Source: Actinomycetota bacterium
GTDB taxonomy: Bacteria; Actinomycetota; Nitriliruptoria; Nitriliruptorales; Nitriliruptoraceae
DNA length: 36,285 nt
Direction of reading: 5' to 3'
Assembly (NCBI GenBank): GCA_019348135.1
Contig: JAHWJY010000018.1
Coordinates: 1-36,285, forward strand
Shown here: positions 23,958-31,799 of the stretch, piece by piece
Numbering within the stretch: position 1 is the stretch's first letter
How the letters are laid out: each line of letters starts with the position of its first letter
Notes under the pieces: model-generated
What the model saw: the letters and a program-made list of their open reading frames with translations, nothing else
Database searches by the model: none
What the model was told of the DNA's origin: nothing
Program-made: the position numbers and the translations under genes

Positions 23958-26144
23958 ATGCCTCCGTCCAGCTCGACCGCCGACCTCCTCGCGGGGCTCA
24001 ACCCCGCGCAGCGCGAGGCGGTCACGACGACCGAAGGTCCGGTCCTCGTGGTCGCCGGCGCCGGCTCGGGCAAGACGCGGGTGCTCACGCACCGGATCGC
24101 GCACCTCATCCGCGACCACGGCGTGAACCCGTTCGAGATCCTCGCGATCACGTTCACGAACAAGGCCGCCGGCGAGATGGCCGAGCGCGTCGGGCAGCTC
24201 GTCGGGGCGAACCTCGCCGAGAAGATGTGGGTCACCACGTTCCACAAGGCGTGCGTCCGCATCCTCCGGCGCGAGCTCACCCGCCTCGGCTACCGGTCGG
24301 GCTTCACGATCTACGACCAGCAGGACAGCCAACGGCTGATCGCGTCGGTGATGAAGGACCAGGGCGTCGACGACAAGCGCCTGACCCCCCGGTCGGTCCA
24401 GCACGAGATCAGCCGGGCCAAGGACGAGCTGGTCGACTTCGAGTCGTACAAGGCACGCGCGAACGGCTGGCCGGACTCGGTCATCGCCGACGTCTACGAG
24501 ACCTACCAGCAGCGGTTGCTACGAGCCAACGCGCTCGACTTCGACGACCTCATCGTCAAGACCGTCGAGCTGTTCCAGATCTTCCCGGCGGTGCTCGAGC
24601 ACTACCAGCAGCGCTTCCGCTACCTCATGGTCGACGAGTACCAGGACACCAACCGCGCCCAGTACCACCTCGTCAACCTGCTCGCCGCCGGCCACCGCAA
24701 CATCATGGTCGTGGGGGACCACGACCAGTCGATCTACCGGTTCCGTGGCGCGACGATCCAGAACATCATGGACTTCGAGGCGGACTACCCCGACGCCACG
24801 ATCATCCCGCTGGTCCAGAACTACCGCTCCACGCAGAACATCCTCGACGCGGCGAACGCGGTGATCCGCAACAACCGCACGCGCAAGCCCAAGGAGCTGT
24901 GGACCGAGAAGGGCGCCGGCCCGCAGGTGGTCCGCTACCACGCCGACGACGAGCACGACGAGGCGGCGTTCATCTCCGAGGAGCTCGAGCGCCTGCGCGC
25001 CGACGGCTACCGGTTCGAGGACGTCGCCGTCTTCTACCGGACCAACGCGCAGTCGCGCGTGCTCGAGGAGGTCTTCGTCCGGGTCGGCACGCCGTACCAG
25101 ATCATCGGCGGGCTGCGGTTCTACGAGCGCAAGGAGATCAAGGACGTCCTCGCCTACGCGCGCCTGCTCGTCAACCCCGACGACGACGTCTCGGCCAAGC
25201 GCGTGATCAACACCCCGCGCCGTGGCATCGGACAGAAGACCGAGGAGGCGATCGACTGGCACGCCCGACGCGAGGGCATCACCTTCCTCGACGCGTGCCG
25301 GCAGGCCGACGAGGTCCAGGGGCTCGCGGCGCGGGCGGTCTCGGCCGTCACCTCGTTCGTCCAGCTCCTCGACCTCCTGCGCACGCTGGCCGACGAGGGC
25401 ACGGAGGTGCCGGACCTCATCGAGGAGATCTGGCAGCGGACGGGCTACATGCAGGAGCTGCAGGCCGAGCGGTCGATCGAGGCGCTCGGACGGGAGGAGA
25501 ACCTCCGCGAGCTGCAGTCGGTGGCGCAGGAGTTCCAGGCCCGGGACCCGGACGGCAAGCTCGACGGCTTCCTCGAGTCCGTCACGCTCGTCTCCGAGCA
25601 GGACAACCTCGAGGACGCCGACGAGGAGGACGACGGGCAGGTGACCCTGATGACCCTCCACAACGCCAAGGGTCTCGAGTACCCCGTCGTGTTCGTGGTC
25701 GGGCTCGAGGACGGGGTGTTCCCCCACGTGCGCTCGCTCGGCGACGACGCCGAGCTCGAGGAGGAGCGCCGCCTCTGCTACGTCGGGCTCACCCGGGCAC
25801 AGGAGCGGCTCTACGTCACCCACGCCGACCACCGCATGCTGTGGGGCGGGACGTCGTACAACCCGCCCTCGCGGTTCCTGAAGGAGCTCCCGGGGGAGCT
25901 GGTCGAGGTGCGGTCCGCCTCCAAGGTGGGCTCCGCGGCCAAGCGCGTGCGCGACCGCGAGGTGCTGTCGTACGAGGGTGAGGAGTTCGCCGTCGGCGAC
26001 ACCGTGATGCACACCAAGTTCGGCGAGGGGCTGATCGTGTCCCTGTCCGGGGAGGGCGAGTCCTCCGAGGCGGTCGTCGACTTCGCCTCCGTCGGGCGGA
26101 AGCAGCTCCTGCTGGCGTACGCACCGCTCGTCAAGGCCAGCTGA
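23958..26144 (+). CDS. pcrA: UvrD/PcrA-type superfamily 1 DNA helicase
   Basis: 3'-5' DNA helicase for nucleotide-excision and replication repair; 728 residues from ATG 23958, the usual PcrA size. LAGLNPAQREAV is the Q motif, followed by Walker A GAGSGKT (34-40), motif Ia TFTNKAAGEMAERV, motif II VDEYQDTN near 224, motif III GDHDQSIYRFRGA, motif IV VQNYRSTQNIL, motif V TLHNAKGLEYPVVF near 565 and motif VI VGLTRAQERLYV. The C-terminal ~50 residues (VGDTVMHTKFGEGLIVSLSGEG) form the Tudor-like domain that binds RNA polymerase in PcrA/UvrD. The GDT1-like gene starts one base after its stop. Confidence 0.95.
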   Translation: MPPSSSTADLLAGLNPAQREAVTTTEGPVLVVAGAGSGKTRVLTHRIAHLIRDHGVNPFEILAITFTNKAAGEMAERVGQLVGANLAEKMWVTTFHKACVRILRRELTRLGYRSGFTIYDQQDSQRLIASVMKDQGVDDKRLTPRSVQHEISRAKDELVDFESYKARANGWPDSVIADVYETYQQRLLRANALDFDDLIVKTVELFQIFPAVLEHYQQRFRYLMVDEYQDTNRAQYHLVNLLAAGHRNIMVVGDHDQSIYRFRGATIQNIMDFEADYPDATIIPLVQNYRSTQNILDAANAVIRNNRTRKPKELWTEKGAGPQVVRYHADDEHDEAAFISEELERLRADGYRFEDVAVFYRTNAQSRVLEEVFVRVGTPYQIIGGLRFYERKEIKDVLAYARLLVNPDDDVSAKRVINTPRRGIGQKTEEAIDWHARREGITFLDACRQADEVQGLAARAVSAVTSFVQLLDLLRTLADEGTEVPDLIEEIWQRTGYMQELQAERSIEALGREENLRELQSVAQEFQARDPDGKLDGFLESVTLVSEQDNLEDADEEDDGQVTLMTLHNAKGLEYPVVFVVGLEDGVFPHVRSLGDDAELEEERRLCYVGLTRAQERLYVTHADHRMLWGGTSYNPPSRFLKELPGELVEVRSASKVGSAAKRVRDREVLSYEGEEFAVGDTVMHTKFGEGLIVSLSGEGESSEAVVDFASVGRKQLLLAYAPLVKAS

Positions 26145-26145
26145 C

Positions 26146-26718
26146 GTGCTCGAGGCGTTCCTGACGGCGCTGAGTGTCGTCTTCGTCGCGGAGCTCGGCG
26201 ACAAGAGCCAGCTCCTGACGCTGACGTTCGCGGCCCGCTACCGGGCGCGCCCCGTCCTCATCGGCCTCGTCATCGCCACGGCGACGCTGATGGCCGTGTC
26301 CGTGGGCGTCGGCGCGCTCGCCGGCGCGGCCCTCCCCGAGCGTCCGTTGCAGCTCGTCGCCGGCGTGGTCTTCCTCGGCTTCGCCGTCTGGACCCTCCGG
26401 GACGACGACGCGGACGACGACGCCGACGCGGACGACGACGACGCCACGCCGGCGCGCTCGCCGGTGGCGACCGTCGCCGCGGCCTTCGCGCTGTCCGAGC
26501 TCGGGGACAAGACCATGCTCGCGACCATCACCCTGGCCTCGACCCGGCCGTCCCTCGGGGTGTGGGCCGGTGCGACGCTCGGGATGGTCGCGGCGAACGC
26601 GCTCGCCCTGCTCGTCGGTGACCGGCTCGCGGCGCGGGTCCCGGAGCGGACGATGCGGTGGGCGGCGGCCGGCCTGTTCGCGGTCTTCGGGGTGCTGCTC
26701 CTGCTCGGGGTCGGCTGA
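26146..26718 (+). CDS. TMEM165/GDT1 (UPF0016) family cation transporter with poly-Asp loop
   Basis: Membrane transporter of a family known for Mn2+/Ca2+ export; 190 residues from GTG 26146, right after pcrA. The two inverted halves each carry the hallmark: VAELGDKSQLLTL (residues ~15-27) and LSELGDKTMLATI (~115). Six hydrophobic segments are visible. The cytosolic loop between the halves is an extreme acidic run, DDDADDDADADDDD (near residues 86-99), encoded by near-repeated GAC/GCC codons at 26401-26445. It may bind cations or reflect slippage-prone repeat DNA. Co-transcription with pcrA is suggested by spacing only. Confidence 0.88.
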   Translation: MLEAFLTALSVVFVAELGDKSQLLTLTFAARYRARPVLIGLVIATATLMAVSVGVGALAGAALPERPLQLVAGVVFLGFAVWTLRDDDADDDADADDDDATPARSPVATVAAAFALSELGDKTMLATITLASTRPSLGVWAGATLGMVAANALALLVGDRLAARVPERTMRWAAAGLFAVFGVLLLLGVG

Positions 26719-26733
26719 GGACGGGCCCGGTCG

Positions 26734-27273
26734 TCAGGCGACGCAGGCGGGGCGCTCGGTGTCGTCGCTCGGCGGCGGACCGGACAGCGGCTCGGACAGG
26801 TCGACGTAGAGCACGCCGTCCGAGACGAGCGTCGGGAACTCGGCGAGCGAGGGGCTGCCGAGGCCGCGCCCGGTGAGCGACCACACCCGCTCCGGTGCCT
26901 CGAGGCGACGGGAGGCGGGACAGAAGACGGGTGGCTCGTCGAGGCCGGTCAGGTCGAACGCGCGGGGTCGCCCGCCCACCGTGACGAGCAGCACGGTCGT
27001 GCCGTCGATCGTGCGCAGGTCGGCCTCGCCCACGTCCGTCAGCGGCCCGACCGCTCGGAAGGGCGGCGCCGGCCCGTCGTCCGCCCGGCCGAGGAACAAC
27101 AACCCCGCGATCAGGACCACCGCGCCGGCGACGATGGCCGCCCACACCCACTGCATCCCGAGCGGGGCACGCAGCACGATCTTGCGCGCCCGCTTCGAGG
27201 CGCGCTCGGGGAGGTAGCCGCTGGGGCCGAAGTCCGGTCCGCTGCGGTCCCCGTCGTCGCCCGCGGGGGTCAC
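26734..27273 (-). CDS. Small single-pass membrane protein, possibly degenerate Rieske-like fold
   Basis: 179 residues. I chose GTG 27273 because it overlaps the carboxyltransferase stop by four bases (GTGA); a longer frame to 27306 runs into that gene. A basic segment (ERASKRARKIVLRAP) precedes one membrane helix (VWAAIVAGAVVLIAGLLFLG), and the rest should be outside. The outer domain (TTVLLVTVGGRPRAFDLTGL, VFCPASRRLEAP, GLGSPSLAEFPTLVSDGVLYVDL) has a Rieske-like rhythm ending in DG.LYVDL. The CxH...CxxH cluster ligands are absent, so no Fe-S cluster is expected. I do not recognise a named family, and a link to carboxylase function is only suggested by coupling. Confidence 0.6.
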   Translation of the reverse strand: MTPAGDDGDRSGPDFGPSGYLPERASKRARKIVLRAPLGMQWVWAAIVAGAVVLIAGLLFLGRADDGPAPPFRAVGPLTDVGEADLRTIDGTTVLLVTVGGRPRAFDLTGLDEPPVFCPASRRLEAPERVWSLTGRGLGSPSLAEFPTLVSDGVLYVDLSEPLSGPPPSDDTERPACVA

Positions 27274-28829
27274 GGTCGCTGCCCCGCGCTCCGCCAGCGG
27301 GTCCACCGCTGGGCCCGATGTCCGGCGGGGTCGCCCGCAGCCAGCTCCGCGAGCGCGCGGCCGACGGCCGCGACCGCCGTGGCGACCTCGGCGCCGCTGG
27401 GCTCGGGCACCACCTCGTCCGCGATGCCCAGCTCGAGCAGCCGTGCCGAGGTCGGGTCGAGCAGCTCGGCCACCTCGGCGGCACGGCCGGCGTCGCGGTG
27501 CAGGATGGCGGCGGCGCCCTCGGGTGCGATCACCGAGAAGGTGGCGTGCTCCTGGATCAGCAGCCGATCGCCGACCGCCAGGGCCAGCGCCCCGCCGGAG
27601 CCGCCCTCGCCGACGACGAGGCTCACGACCGGCGAGCGGACCGCCAGGACCTCGCTGAACGTGCGCGCGATGTGTGCGGCGATGCCGCCCGCCTCACTCG
27701 ACGCGGAGGCGTCCGCCCCGGGCGTGTCGACGAGCGTCACCACGGGGACACCGAGTCGGTCCGCGAGCCGCAGCCCCCGCCACGCCTTGCGGTACCCGGC
27801 CGGACGCGGGCGTCCGTCGCCCGCGGTCCGGTCCATCGCCACGACGACCGCGGGGGTGCCGTCCCACCGCACCAGCGCCACGCGGATCGTGCGGTCGTCC
27901 TCGCCGGCGCGGTCGCCGTGGAGCTCGGCCGCGACGTCGAGCGCCGCGAGGAACGCCGGCGTCCGCGCACGGTCCGGCGCCCGGGAGCGCTCGACCTCGG
28001 TCCAGGCGTCGGTCCCGCCAAGGGTCGCCGCGGCCCGTCCGGTCTGTCGGTCGACGGCGCGGGGAGCCCCCGGGTCCCGTCCGGCGACCGGTGCGCGGCC
28101 GGGCCAGGCGAGGAGACGGTGCAGCACGTCCGGCAGCTCCGGGCGGGGCACGACGGCGTCGACCAGTCCTGCCGCCCGGGCACCCTCGGCCGTGTGGGAC
28201 CCGGAGGGCAGGCTGCCGCCGGTCATCGCCTCGGCGACACGCGGACCGGCGAAGCCGATCGTGGCGCCCGGCTCGGCGAGCACGACGTCGGCGAGGTTGG
28301 CGTGGCTCGCGAAGACGCCGCCCGTCGTCGGGTCGCGCAGGACGGCCACCTGCAGCAGGCCGGCGACGGCGTGCGCTCGCGCGGCCACCGCCGTCGCCGC
28401 CATCTGCACGAGCGAGGCCATGCCCTCCTGCATCCGGGCGCCACCGGTGGACGGCAGCAGCACGACGGGCAGGCCGGCCTCCCGTGCGTGGTCGTACGCC
28501 GCCGCCACGACCGCTCCCACCCCGCTGGACATCGAGCCACCCAGGAAGTCGAAGTCCCACGCGACCAGGACCGCACGGGTCGAGCCGACGTCGGCCTCCA
28601 CGGCCACGACCGCCTCGTCGAGCCCGGTCGCGGCCCGCACCTCGTCGCGCCGTGCGGGGTAGCCCGGCCACGCGAGCGGGTCGCCGTCGAGCGCCGGCGA
28701 GGGCAGGTCCGTGGCATCGCGCGTGAGCCACGCCAGCAGGGTCCTGGCCGCGATGCGGCGCGACGCCCCGCAGGCCGAGCACCACCCCGGCACGTCGCCG
28801 TCGGGGGTCCCACAGGTCGAGCACTCCAT
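27270..28829 (-). CDS. Fused acetyl-CoA carboxylase carboxyltransferase (AccD-AccA)
   Basis: Transfers CO2 from carboxybiotin to acetyl-CoA (or another acyl-CoA) to make the malonyl thioester. 519 residues from ATG 28829, with GAGGAGGAG upstream. The N-terminus is an AccD-type zinc ribbon (Cys3, Cys6, Cys17, Cys20). The beta half has WDFDFLGGSMSSGVGAVV, LLPSTGGARMQEG and GATIGFAGPRVAEAMTG. From ~290 the alpha half has AELHGDRAGEDD, GYRKAWRGLRLADRLGVPV, TLVDTPGADASASSEAGG, GEGGSGGALALAVGD and FSVIAPEGAAAILHRD, all classical AccA motifs. The subunits are separate in E. coli and fused here. The biotin carboxylase and carrier are not in this window. Confidence 0.9.
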   Translation of the reverse strand: MECSTCGTPDGDVPGWCSACGASRRIAARTLLAWLTRDATDLPSPALDGDPLAWPGYPARRDEVRAATGLDEAVVAVEADVGSTRAVLVAWDFDFLGGSMSSGVGAVVAAAYDHAREAGLPVVLLPSTGGARMQEGMASLVQMAATAVAARAHAVAGLLQVAVLRDPTTGGVFASHANLADVVLAEPGATIGFAGPRVAEAMTGGSLPSGSHTAEGARAAGLVDAVVPRPELPDVLHRLLAWPGRAPVAGRDPGAPRAVDRQTGRAAATLGGTDAWTEVERSRAPDRARTPAFLAALDVAAELHGDRAGEDDRTIRVALVRWDGTPAVVVAMDRTAGDGRPRPAGYRKAWRGLRLADRLGVPVVTLVDTPGADASASSEAGGIAAHIARTFSEVLAVRSPVVSLVVGEGGSGGALALAVGDRLLIQEHATFSVIAPEGAAAILHRDAGRAAEVAELLDPTSARLLELGIADEVVPEPSGAEVATAVAAVGRALAELAAGDPAGHRAQRWTRWRSAGQRP

Positions 28830-28916
28830 CGACACGCGTCTCCTCCTCGGCCGGGACGCTACAGCGCCGGACCGGTCGTACACGCGCCCGGCTCGCGGGG
28901 GGTTCCGGCGCTCGTC

Positions 28917-28922
28917 TAGCCT
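28917..28922 (+). promoter_or_regulatory. Candidate -10 (TAGCCT) for the B12-binding subunit gene
   Basis: TAGCCT lies 67 bases before the ATG at 28989, in the 159-bp divergent gap to the carboxyltransferase gene, and fits TAnnnT. No clear -35 is present. AGGAGG at 28976-28981 is the ribosome binding site. Confidence 0.3.
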
Positions 28923-28988
28923 CGCGCCGGGTGGTGTCCCGTCGTCCACCCCTGTCCGCGGTACCCGTCGATCCAGGAGGCATCGGTC

Positions 28989-29384
28989 ATGGCGATCCGT
29001 GTCGTGGTGGCCAAGCCCGGACTCGACGGGCACGATCGCGGCGCGAAGGTCGTCGCCCGGGCGCTGCGCGACGCCGGGATGGAGGTCATCTACACGGGCC
29101 TGCACCAGACACCGGAGCAGATCGTGAGCGCAGCCCTCCAGGAGGATGCGCAGGCCATCGGCCTGTCCATCCACTCCGGCGCCCACATGACCCTGTTCCC
29201 CAAGATCGTGAAGCTCCTCGCCGAGCAGGGTGCCGATGACGTCGTCGTGTTCGGCGGTGGGATCATCCCGGACGAGGACATCCCGAAGCTGCAGGAGCAG
29301 GGGATCGCGGCGATCTTCACGCCGGGCACGCCCATGAAGACCATCACCGACTGGGTCAAGGAGCACGTGCCGGAGCGCGGTTGA
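28989..29384 (+). CDS. Stand-alone cobalamin-binding subunit of an acyl-CoA mutase
   Basis: 131 residues from ATG 28989. It is the B12-binding Rossmann domain by itself: [20 protein letters not shown] carries the D-x-H-x-x-G motif with His15 as cobalt ligand, followed by [12 protein letters not shown] and [13 protein letters not shown], the contacts to the nucleotide tail. In methylmalonyl-CoA mutase this domain is the C-terminus of the large chain; separate small subunits occur in archaeal, isobutyryl- and 2-hydroxyisobutyryl-CoA mutases. No catalytic large subunit is in the window. The neighbouring sucCD suggests the methylmalonyl-CoA to succinyl-CoA branch, but this is inference. Confidence 0.88.
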   Translation: MAIRVVVAKPGLDGHDRGAKVVARALRDAGMEVIYTGLHQTPEQIVSAALQEDAQAIGLSIHSGAHMTLFPKIVKLLAEQGADDVVVFGGGIIPDEDIPKLQEQGIAAIFTPGTPMKTITDWVKEHVPERG

Positions 29385-29436
29385 CGCGCCGGCCACCCCG
29401 GACCCCTCAGCAACGACCCCTCAGACCGGAGCACAG

Positions 29437-30618
29437 ATGGACCTCGTCGAGTTCCAGGGCAAGCAGCTGTTCAAGCGCAACGGTGTCCCCGTCCCCAAGG
29501 AGGGCGCCGTCTGCCGCACGGTCGACGAGGTCGAGCAGGCGGCCCGAGACATCATCCAGGCCGGCGAGGCCGGGATGGTCGTCGTCAAGGCGCAGGTCAA
29601 GACCGGCGGCCGCGGCAAGGCCGGTGGCGTGAAGCTCGCCAAGAGCGTCGACGAGGCCCGCGAGCTCGGCGAGTCGATCCTCGGGCTCGACATCAAGGGC
29701 CACGAGGTCCGCGTCGTCTACGTCGAGCCCGCCTCCGACATCGCCGAGGAGTACTACCTGTCGGTCATGCACGACCGCGTGCACAAGGGCTACCTCGTCA
29801 TCTGCTCGCGTGAGGGCGGCGTCGACATCGAGGAGGTCAACCGCACGAACCCCGACGCCGTGGTGAAGGAGTCGATCCTCCCGAGCGAGGCGCCGGGCGG
29901 TGAGCTCCCGCGGGAGCGCGCCGAGGACATCATGTCCCGCGCGAACATCCCGGACGACGTCCGCGACGAGGCGGCCGACCTCCTCGTGAAGCTGTTCGCC
30001 ACGCTCGTGAACGAGGACGCGACGCTCGCCGAGATCAACCCGCTCATCAGGACCGAGGACGGCCGGGTCATCGCGCTCGACGCCAAGGTCTCGCTCGACG
30101 GCAACGCTGCGTTCCGCCACGACGACTACGACGAGTGGAAGATCGAGGGCATCGACGCCGACGACCCCCTCGAGGCCGAGGCCAAGGAGAAGGGCATCCA
30201 GTACGTCAAGCTCGAGGGCTCCGTCGGCATCCTCGGCAACGGTGCGGGGCTCGTGATGGCCACGCTCGACGTGGTCGCGCAGCACGGCGGGGAGGCCGCG
30301 AACTTCCTCGACGTCGGCGGCGGTGCCTCCGCCGACGCGATGGCGCAGTCGCTGGGCCTCGTGCTCAAGGACCCCAACGTCAGGAGCGTCTTCATCAACA
30401 TCTTCGGCGGCATCACCCGCGGCGAGGAGGTCGCCAACGGCATCGTCGAGGCGACCAAGCGGCTGGGGGACTTCCCGCAGAAGCTCGTCGTCCGCCTCGA
30501 CGGCACCAACGCCGAGGAGGGGCGACGCATCCTCGACGAGGCCGACCTTCCCAGCGTGGTCACCGCCCCCACCATGGACGAGGCTGCCGCCAAGGCAGTC
30601 GAGCTCGCCAACGCCTGA
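29437..30618 (+). CDS. sucC: Succinyl-CoA synthetase beta subunit (ADP/GDP-forming)
   Basis: Forms, with SucD, the TCA-cycle enzyme that interconverts succinyl-CoA and succinate with nucleotide phosphorylation. 393 residues from ATG 29437, normal length. The N-terminal ATP-grasp domain starts with MDLVEFQGKQLFKRNGVPVP and includes KAQVKTGGRGKAGGVKLA and, later, LVNEDATLAEINPLI, then RVIALDAKVSLDGNA. The C-terminal half has LEGSVGILGNGAGLVMATLD and NFLDVGGGASAD, and then FINIFGGITRGEEVANGI. sucD follows after 22 bases. Confidence 0.96.
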   Translation: MDLVEFQGKQLFKRNGVPVPKEGAVCRTVDEVEQAARDIIQAGEAGMVVVKAQVKTGGRGKAGGVKLAKSVDEARELGESILGLDIKGHEVRVVYVEPASDIAEEYYLSVMHDRVHKGYLVICSREGGVDIEEVNRTNPDAVVKESILPSEAPGGELPRERAEDIMSRANIPDDVRDEAADLLVKLFATLVNEDATLAEINPLIRTEDGRVIALDAKVSLDGNAAFRHDDYDEWKIEGIDADDPLEAEAKEKGIQYVKLEGSVGILGNGAGLVMATLDVVAQHGGEAANFLDVGGGASADAMAQSLGLVLKDPNVRSVFINIFGGITRGEEVANGIVEATKRLGDFPQKLVVRLDGTNAEEGRRILDEADLPSVVTAPTMDEAAAKAVELANA

Positions 30619-30640
30619 CACGACCAGAGGAACCACGCAG

Positions 30641-31528
30641 ATGAGCATCTTCATCGACGAGAACACGAAGGTCGTCGTCCAGGGCATCGGCTCGCAGGGG
30701 ACCTTCCACGCCAAGCGCAACCAGGACTACGGCACCCAGGTCGTCGCCGGGACGCACCCCAAGAAGGGCGGCACCACCTGGGACGAGCTCGGCGTCCCGG
30801 TCTACACCACGGTGGAGGAGGCGGTGGCCGAGGCCGGCGCCAACACCTCGATGGTGATGGTGCCCGCACCGTTCACCAAGGACGCCATCCTCGAGGCGTA
30901 CGACGCCGGCATCCAGACGATCATCGCGATCACCGAGGGCGTGCCGGTCCACGACATGACGGAGGTCTACGACAAGGTCGTGCGCGAGGGGGGCGTGCGC
31001 CTCATCGGGCCGAACTGCCCGGGCGTGATCAGCCCCGGCAAGTCCAACGTCGGGATCATCCCCGCCGACATCACCAAGCCGGGCAAGGTCGGGCTCGTGT
31101 CGCGTTCGGGGACGCTCACCTACCAGATCATGCACGAGCTGGCCCAGGCCGGCATCGGCATCTCCACCTGCGTCGGCATCGGCGGTGACCCGGTCATCGG
31201 CACCCAGTTCCTCGACGTCATCAAGGCCTTCGCCGAGGACCCCGAGACCGAGGCGATCGCCTTCGTCGGCGAGATCGGCGGCTCCGAGGAGCAGAAGGCC
31301 GGCGAGTGGATCCGGGACAACATCCCGGACACGCCCACCGTCGGCTACATCGCCGGCTTCGAGGCCCCCGAGGGCAAGCAGATGGGTCACGCCGGCGCCA
31401 TCGTCAAGGAGGGCGGCCCGGGTGGGGAGTCGGCAGCCGAGAAGAAGGAGATCCTCGAGGGCTACGGCATCGCCGTCGCGATGAACCCCTCCGAGGCCGC
31501 CCGGCTGATGATCCAGCGCCTCGGCTGA
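30641..31528 (+). CDS. sucD: Succinyl-CoA synthetase alpha subunit
   Basis: CoA-binding, phospho-histidine subunit; 295 residues from ATG 30641, with AGAGGAA upstream. The CoA-binding Rossmann domain has VVVQGIGSQGTFHAKRNQDYG and VAGTHPKKGGTTW. LIGPNCPGVISPGKSNVGI and GLVSRSGTLTYQIMHEL follow, and then the power-helix region GIGGDPVIGTQFLDVIKAF. The phosphorylated histidine is His250 in KQMGHAGAIV. The terminus MNPSEAARLMIQRLG is standard. Tandem hairpins follow, closing the unit. Confidence 0.96.
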   Translation: MSIFIDENTKVVVQGIGSQGTFHAKRNQDYGTQVVAGTHPKKGGTTWDELGVPVYTTVEEAVAEAGANTSMVMVPAPFTKDAILEAYDAGIQTIIAITEGVPVHDMTEVYDKVVREGGVRLIGPNCPGVISPGKSNVGIIPADITKPGKVGLVSRSGTLTYQIMHELAQAGIGISTCVGIGGDPVIGTQFLDVIKAFAEDPETEAIAFVGEIGGSEEQKAGEWIRDNIPDTPTVGYIAGFEAPEGKQMGHAGAIVKEGGPGGESAAEKKEILEGYGIAVAMNPSEAARLMIQRLG

Positions 31529-31561
31529 CGCGTCCCGAGGGTCGACCCCCGGGTTGAGGGG

Positions 31562-31623
31562 TCGGCCCCCGACCGGGGGAGGTCGGGGGCCGAGGCCGGG
31601 ACGTGCGGGGCGCGACGTCCCGG
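31562..31623 (+). terminator. Tandem hairpins after sucD
   Basis: Hairpin 1 has a perfect 13-bp stem TCGGCCCCCGACC (31562-31574) with GGTCGGGGGCCGA (31581-31593). Hairpin 2 has a perfect 9-bp stem CCGGGACGT (31596-31604) with ACGTCCCGG (31615-31623). They are back to back, 34 bases after the stop. There is no T-tract. The remaining ~175 bases to the FIST gene show a ribosome binding site (GGGAGGAG) but no gene I would accept. Confidence 0.65.
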
Positions 31624-31799
31624 CGAGGTGCACATCACGGGGGAGAGACGTGCACGCGCGGAGGAGAACGCACCGGACGTTTCGGCGGTGCCCGTCCGTG
31701 CGTCGCCCGCTCAAGGGTGGCGCCAGGAGGACGTCGTATGCTCGACCGGTCCCCTCCGAGCCCTGACGGAGGGCGTGATGGACCCCCGGGAGGAGCCGC

